The notes under the pieces: generated by a model | The model's database searches: none | Told to the model about the DNA's origin: nothing | Seen by the model: only the letters and a program-made list of their open reading frames with translations | Shown: piece after piece, positions 60,469 to 64,000 of the stretch | How the letters are laid out: the number at the start of each line of letters is the position of its first letter | How positions within the stretch are numbered: the first letter of the stretch is position 1 | Translations under genes and position numbers: made by a program | Assembly: GCA_964654415.1 (NCBI GenBank) | Contig: CAZZIP010000006.1 | Span: 62,001-126,000, forward strand | Origin: Methylohalobius sp964654415 | Lineage (GTDB): Bacteria; Pseudomonadota; Gammaproteobacteria; Methylococcales; Methylothermaceae | Direction of reading: 5' to 3' | DNA: 64,000 bases

Positions 60469-61655
60469 CAGCGCGGCGGAATTGCCGGGGCAGTATCGCG
60501 CCAATACTCCATCGCTGCTGCGATGCCGCTGCCGGGTTGGATATCGATCCCTACATCGCGCATTGCCATCTCGGCGCCGACGATCGCACTGGCCAGCATG
60601 AGTTCGTTGACGTCTCCCAGATGACCGATGCGGAACACTTTACCGGCCACCTCGGACAATCCTGAACCCAGTGACAGCTTGTAGCGATGGTAAGCTGTAT
60701 GGATCACGTCGCGGGCGTCGAAGCCTGCAGGCACTACAATCGCAGAAACCGTGTCCGAATACCATTTAGGATCGCGTGCGCACAATTTTAGTCCCCAGCC
60801 TTCCAGCACGGCGCGCCGCACTCCTTCGGCTAGGCGGCGATGGCGGGCGTGTACCTGATCCATCCCCTCGGCCAAAAGCAGGTCGAGCACTTTTCGCAGG
60901 CCGTGAAGCATGGCGGTGTTGGGCGTGTAAGGGAAATAACCGCTGTCGTTAGCCTGGATTTGGTCTTCGATGTTGAGGAAGCTGCGTGGGAGTCTTGCGC
61001 TGTGGCGCCTTTCCAGCGCTTTCTGGCTGAAGCAAACAAAAGCGCCGCCGGCCGGCAACATGAAGCCCTTTTGTGAACCGGTCAAAGCTACGTCTACGCC
61101 CCAATCGTCCATACGAAACTCGATGCTCCCGATAGAGCTGACCCCATCGATCATGAATAGGGCCGGATGATCGGTCTCGTCCAGGATGCGGCGGATCGCT
61201 TGGAGGTCGTTGGTGACCCCGGTAGAGGTTTCGTTGTGGCAGATCAGCAGCGCTTGGATCTCCCGATGCGTGTCTTGCTCGAGCCGCCGGGCTAAGTGAT
61301 CCAAGGGCACCCCCTCCCCCCAGGGGACCTCGTGGTATTCGACCTCGAGCCCCAAGCGGGTGGCCGACTGGATCCACAGGTGGCTGAAGTGGCCGAAGCG
61401 GTAGGACAGAACCTTGTCTCCCGGAGACAGGGTATTGGTCATTGCGATTTCCCACCCAGCGGTGCCAGTGGCAGGGAAGATAAAAACTCGGCCGCTTTCT
61501 GTGCGAAATACTTTTTTTAAGTCCTCAAACAGAGGCTTGACGAGTTTCGGAAAATCCGGCGCTCGATGGTCTTCCATGGGTACGTGCATAGCGCTGAGCA
61601 CCGAATCCGGCACGTTGGTGGGGCCTGGAACGTAAAGGTGATTGCGACCTGCCAT
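60468..61655 (-). CDS. sgaA: Serine-glyoxylate aminotransferase
   Basis: PLP enzyme transferring the amino group of serine to glyoxylate, giving hydroxypyruvate and glycine; a key serine-cycle step in methylotrophs. The 395 residues begin HLYVPGPTNVPDSVLSAM, with FPATGTAGWEIAMTN in the cofactor region, FMIDGVSSIGSI, and the PLP-binding Lys in LTGSQKGFMLPAGG. It is first in the operon sgaA-hprA-kinase-psd. Alanine-glyoxylate aminotransferase is a related alternative, but the neighbours fit serine use. Confidence 0.94.
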   Translation of the reverse strand: MAGRNHLYVPGPTNVPDSVLSAMHVPMEDHRAPDFPKLVKPLFEDLKKVFRTESGRVFIFPATGTAGWEIAMTNTLSPGDKVLSYRFGHFSHLWIQSATRLGLEVEYHEVPWGEGVPLDHLARRLEQDTHREIQALLICHNETSTGVTNDLQAIRRILDETDHPALFMIDGVSSIGSIEFRMDDWGVDVALTGSQKGFMLPAGGAFVCFSQKALERRHSARLPRSFLNIEDQIQANDSGYFPYTPNTAMLHGLRKVLDLLLAEGMDQVHARHRRLAEGVRRAVLEGWGLKLCARDPKWYSDTVSAIVVPAGFDARDVIHTAYHRYKLSLGSGLSEVAGKVFRIGHLGDVNELMLASAIVGAEMAMRDVGIDIQPGSGIAAAMEYWRDTAPAIPPR

Positions 61656-61709
61656 CGGGTGTTAACCTTAAATTTGCGGCGTTTTTTGAGGATGATCCTG
61701 AAATCTTAG

Positions 61710-61793
61710 TGCCTCGGGCCGGACTCGAACCGGCACGGGGTTTCCCCCTCGGGATTTTAAGTCCCGTGTGTCTACCGATTTCACCACCGAGGC
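61710..61793 (-). tRNA. tRNA-Leu (anticodon UAA)
   Basis: Acceptor GCCTCGG pairs with CCGAGGC, discriminator A; the anticodon loop CTTAAAA gives TAA (61757-61759 on the plus strand), with a long variable arm (GGGGGAAACCCC type). The three bases after the discriminator read CTA, so CCA is not encoded. Confidence 0.96.
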
Positions 61794-61857
61794 AGGCTAT
61801 TTATTATTTAGCCGCCACCTTCATTTAGCAAGCGTATGTTGGCGTCCGATGCCTTAG

Positions 61858-61985
61858 GGACACTCTGCATAACCCCCTCTCCCTTTGGGAGAGGGGTAGG
61901 GGTGAGGGTATAACGCATTGTTTTGTATCGCCCCCTCACCCTGCCCTCTCCCGCAGGCGGAGGAGAAGGAATAAATCAGAGCTTC
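61858..61985 (-). repeat. Dispersed palindromic repeat, copy 2
   Basis: The reverse complement matches copy 1 (15068-15187) over its full length, including the core AACGCATTGTTTTG and both ends. Two GC-rich hairpins (CCCTCTCCC/GGGAGAGGGG types) are separated by the core. One end runs into the PEP-CTERM gene and supplies its last codons and stop. Confidence 0.85.
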
Positions 61986-62656
61986 CTTCGCAAGCGCCAC
62001 ATAGCCACAAGCCCGATTCCGGCCAGGGCGAGCGCCGGCGGTTCCGGGACCGCACGGACCGGGTCGAAGCTTAGGTCGTCGAACCCTTCCTGCTCGGTCG
62101 TGGCCTCGAACAGCGCGTAGGAAAATGGAGTGCCGCCTAGAGCGACCGAGAGCAGGTTACCCGGAGAGCTCACGGCATCGTCCAATTTCTGGTCAAAGGT
62201 CAGGACCGTGAATTGGTTGGGGGTGGACGTAGGCGCAAGAGCCATCAGCCGGATGATGTCAGGGGCTTCTCCTGGAAAGTCGTCGGATGTGAGGCGGACC
62301 GAAGTGACGGGGGTCGTGAAGATCATCAGCAGATCGTTCAACCCGCCTCCTTTCGCGATGGCCAAGTTGGGCGACGAGATGGAAGAGATGGTATTGAGTA
62401 CTTCAAACTCGTCCACGGGGCTGGTGAGCGTGACGGTGCCACCGACCGAGACGGTACCGCTCAGACTCCCCGTCCGGAACGATACCCCTTGAGAAGCGTA
62501 CTGGTTGCCAGGGAGGATCCCCAAGGAATTACCGATGATCCCATCGACAGACACGTCATCGAAGTTGATGAAGGTCGCGAGAACGAGGCGAGGTGATGCA
62601 AAGAGCAGTAGTACTGCCAGTGTCAGCCCGGGCGCCAAAAAACGTAGCGTCAGCAT
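61976..62656 (-). CDS. PEP-CTERM exosortase-sorted protein
   Basis: Secreted protein of 226 residues. Signal peptide about 1-27 (ending LVLAT), an extracellular beta-rich, Ser/Thr/Gly-rich domain beginning FINFDDVS, and the C-terminal sorting signal VPEPPALALAGIGLVAMWR followed by basic RRKL: Pro-Glu-Pro motif, membrane helix, positive tail. Such proteins are cleaved by exosortase in EPS-producing gram-negatives; no exosortase is in the window. The body function is unknown. The AAGGAGGAGA ribosome-binding site is strong and a sigma-54 promoter lies upstream. The last two codons and TGA come from the dispersed repeat. Confidence 0.92.
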   Translation of the reverse strand: MLTLRFLAPGLTLAVLLLFASPRLVLATFINFDDVSVDGIIGNSLGILPGNQYASQGVSFRTGSLSGTVSVGGTVTLTSPVDEFEVLNTISSISSPNLAIAKGGGLNDLLMIFTTPVTSVRLTSDDFPGEAPDIIRLMALAPTSTPNQFTVLTFDQKLDDAVSSPGNLLSVALGGTPFSYALFEATTEQEGFDDLSFDPVRAVPEPPALALAGIGLVAMWRLRRKL

Positions 62657-62691
62657 AGTCTCCTCCTTACAAGGTGGCTAATACGTAAGGT

Positions 62692-62725
62692 TGCCTTTAA
62701 GGGCAGACCCAACAAGTTAAAGGCA
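62692..62725. repeat. Perfect 9+9 inverted repeat in the PEP-CTERM leader
   Basis: TGCCTTTAA and TTAAAGGCA flank 16 bases. The repeat overlaps the -12 element and start region of the proposed sigma-54 promoter and lies 36-69 bases before the ATG. It could be a repressor site or a leader hairpin. Confidence 0.55.
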
Positions 62726-62737
62726 CGAATTGTTCCA
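62723..62737 (-). promoter_or_regulatory. Sigma-54 promoter for the PEP-CTERM gene
   Basis: On the minus strand TGGAACAATTCGTGC has GG and GC ten bases apart and two mismatches to TGGCAC-N5-TTGC. The start would lie near 62711, about 55 bases before the ATG. PEP-CTERM genes are known to be controlled by sigma-54 with the PrsK/PrsR pair in other bacteria. Confidence 0.6.
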
Positions 62738-62799
62738 AAATTTTCAATCTATTGATCTAAAAAGAATTTTTAGTCGGGCCAGAAATCGAGTGTAAAAAA

Positions 62800-62872
62800 T
62801 TCTGACAAAGGCTTGGATTTGTGCGCGAGAAAATCAAATCCAAGTTGGTTTTAAGGCCAAGGTTCGTCAGAA
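62800..62872. repeat. Nested inverted repeats, possible enhancer
   Basis: Inner arms CTTGGATTTG (62812-62821) and CAAATCCAAG (62835-62844) are perfect; outer arms TTCTGAC (62800-62806) and GTCAGAA (62866-62872) are perfect too. The inner centre is about 117 bases upstream of the proposed sigma-54 start, a usual activator distance. The wider region 62657-62965 holds no gene. Confidence 0.5.
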
Positions 62873-62965
62873 AATTTGACCGGCTCTCTAGACTGTCTCC
62901 GGCGCCAGACTCAGCTCCTTCTCGCACGCCTGGAGGGGAACCGGTCCGATACCGGCTCGGAGGAG

Positions 62966-63050
62966 CGGAGAGGGTGGGATTCGAACCCACGGAGGGTTTC
63001 CCCTCGCCGGTTTTCAAGACCGGTGCTTTCAACCACTCAGCCACCTCTCC
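62966..63050 (-). tRNA. tRNA-Ser (anticodon UGA)
   Basis: Acceptor GGAGAGG pairs with CCTCTCC, discriminator G; the anticodon loop CTTGAAA gives TGA (63014-63016 on the plus strand), with a long variable arm. CTC follows the discriminator, so CCA is not encoded, unlike tRNA-Ser(GCU) at 56119. Confidence 0.97.
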
Positions 63051-63091
63051 TTTAAAGCGCGAATCAGCATAACCAAAAATGGTGGGGCGGG

Positions 63092-63796
63092 CTAGTGCTC
63101 AAGCCACAGGCACTTGCCGCCGCTGGCTTCGTCGATGAGCTTGAGCCACTCTCGGTGGGCGTCAAGATCTTGCTGCGAGCATTTCACCAGTTTTAGGTTT
63201 GGGCGGGGGCGATTTCCGCTGCTCGATGCTATCTGAGGGCGGATTTCTTGCTGGTAGCCATCCAGCCCGAGCGCGATTTGGCCGCAGGTCATCGCCAGGT
63301 ATACCGCGGCCAGGATCTCGGCATCGAGCAGCGCGCCGTGCAGGTCGCGCCGACTGTTGTCGATCTGATAACGCTTGCATAGGGCATCTAAGCTGTTGCG
63401 CTGACCAGGGTGCTTGCGCTTGGCCAGTTCCAAGGTATCGACGATGGTACAGTAGTCCTCCAGGCGCCCGAATTGCGGACCTGCGCGGTTCAATTCGGCG
63501 TTGACGAAGCTGACGTCGAAAGGCGCGTTATGGATGATGAGCTGGCTGTCCTTGATGAAAGCGAGAAAGTCGTCGACGATCTCGAAAAACTTAGGTTTAT
63601 CGGCAAGAAAATTGTTGTCTATGCCGTGGACGCTCAACGCGCCTTGGTCGATCTCGCGTTCGGGGTTTAGATATTCGTGGAAGCGATTGCCGGTCAGTCG
63701 GCGGTCGATCAATTCCACACAGCCGATTTCGATGATGCGGTGCCCAGCTTCAGGGTCAAGCCCAGTAGTTTCGGTGTCTAGCACGATTTGACGCAT
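63092..63796 (-). CDS. dnaQ: DNA polymerase III epsilon subunit
   Basis: 3'-5' proofreading exonuclease of the replicative polymerase, 234 residues. DEDDh motifs: VLDTETTGLDP (Asp, Glu), IHNAPFDVSFVNAEL (Asp) and LHGALLDAEILAAVY (His, Asp). The C-terminal tail that tethers epsilon to the alpha subunit follows. A GGAGG ribosome-binding site precedes the ATG at 63796. It lies directly downstream of rnhA on the same strand; in E. coli the two are divergent. Confidence 0.96.
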   Translation of the reverse strand: MRQIVLDTETTGLDPEAGHRIIEIGCVELIDRRLTGNRFHEYLNPEREIDQGALSVHGIDNNFLADKPKFFEIVDDFLAFIKDSQLIIHNAPFDVSFVNAELNRAGPQFGRLEDYCTIVDTLELAKRKHPGQRNSLDALCKRYQIDNSRRDLHGALLDAEILAAVYLAMTCGQIALGLDGYQQEIRPQIASSSGNRPRPNLKLVKCSQQDLDAHREWLKLIDEASGGKCLWLEH

Positions 63797-63814
63797 GACC
63801 TCCTCGCTTGAATC

Positions 63815-64000
63815 TTATGCTTTAGGACTTGCGTGCTGTAATAGTTCATCTATAGCCCGGTTGGCCAAGCGGTCCGCACGTTCATTTTCAGGATGACCGC
63901 TGTGGCCGCGTACCCATTCCCATTGGATTTGATGGCGCGCCATCGCCTCGCATAACCGCTGCCATAGGTCGAGATTCTTGATCGGCTTGCCGGCAGCGGT
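63815..64000 (-). CDS. rnhA: Ribonuclease HI (C-terminal part)
   Basis: The minus strand encodes 61 residues up to a TAA at 63815-63817; the 5' part lies beyond the window. The segment KPIKNLDLWQRLCEAM and the signature WEWVRGHSGHPENERADRLA carry the conserved His and the last catalytic Asp of RNase HI, which cleaves RNA in RNA-DNA hybrids. Eighteen bases separate it from dnaQ, so the two are probably co-transcribed. Confidence 0.93.
   Translation of the reverse strand, partial: TAAGKPIKNLDLWQRLCEAMARHQIQWEWVRGHSGHPENERADRLANRAIDELLQHASPKA

Noticed and set aside
62821..63072. 83-codon frame over tRNA-Ser(UGA)
   Set aside because: Spans a tRNA gene on the other strand and AT-rich intergenic sequence; no support.

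Overview
The window reads as a chromosomal segment of a flagellated, respiring gammaproteobacterium. The gene orders rne/rluC, epmB/efp/epmA, glrK-qseG-glrR, polA-engB-cytochrome-dsbA, phoB-phoR and recA-recX-alaS-lysC-csrA-tRNA-Ser are all gammaproteobacterial. The run serine-glyoxylate aminotransferase, hydroxypyruvate reductase and glycerate kinase, with transhydrogenase, glycogen synthase, an ELM1-family protein and a PEP-CTERM protein, suggests a serine-cycle methylotroph, most likely one of the Methylococcales. That placement is inference; no methane or methanol oxidation gene lies in the window. I found no phage, IS element, CRISPR array or toxin-antitoxin pair.

Layout. 1-3 kb: end of a flagellar operon (fliI, fliJ, fliK) with a sigma-54 promoter before fliK. 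3-6.4 kb: rne and rluC diverge around a 330-base region holding a perfect FNR-type box. 6.4-11.7 kb: a signalling block (unknown small protein, CBS histidine kinase, LuxR-type regulator, broken PAS chemoreceptor, CBS-GAF-PAS-GGDEF-EAL protein). 11.7-14.8 kb: glycosyltransferase-like, sulfotransferase and ELM1-like genes. 15-18.7 kb: pntAB and a 42-residue lipoprotein gene. 18.7-22.5 kb: gshA, cysH, cysB and a 7Fe ferredoxin. 22.5-28.5 kb: EF-P and its modification enzymes joined to GlrK/QseG/GlrR. 28.4-34.7 kb: kinase fusion, rnd, polA, a candidate small RNA and engB. 34.7-38.1 kb: cytochrome c, dsbA, a nuclease/phosphatase-family gene and a diguanylate cyclase. 38.2-41.1 kb: phoB-phoR and a PstS-like protein. 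41.2-46 kb: OmpA-like lipoprotein and the SAM-cycle genes metK, ahcY, metF, rsmE. 46-49.3 kb: GH13 enzyme and glycogen synthase. 49.3-56.2 kb: pncC, thpR, recA, recX, alaS, lysC, csrA, tRNA-Ser. 56.4-57.8 kb: a phosphate-type porin with its own PHO box. 57.8-61.7 kb: psd and the serine-cycle genes. 61.7-64 kb: tRNA-Leu, PEP-CTERM gene, tRNA-Ser, dnaQ and the end of rnhA.

How it fits together. PhoB/PhoR, PHO boxes before phoB and before the porin, and the PstS-like gene form a local phosphate circuit. Sigma-54 links fliK, the PEP-CTERM gene and the activator GlrR. Two proteins with GGDEF domains, one also with EAL, and CsrA point to motile/sessile control.

Most worth following up: a likely small RNA between polA and engB with three C-rich loops (33944-34067); the sigma-54 promoter and nested inverted repeats upstream of the PEP-CTERM gene; the FNR box before rluC; two palindromic repeats that each supply the stop codon of a neighbouring gene; the truncated chemoreceptor; a probable CTG start for recX; and the tiny lipoprotein.
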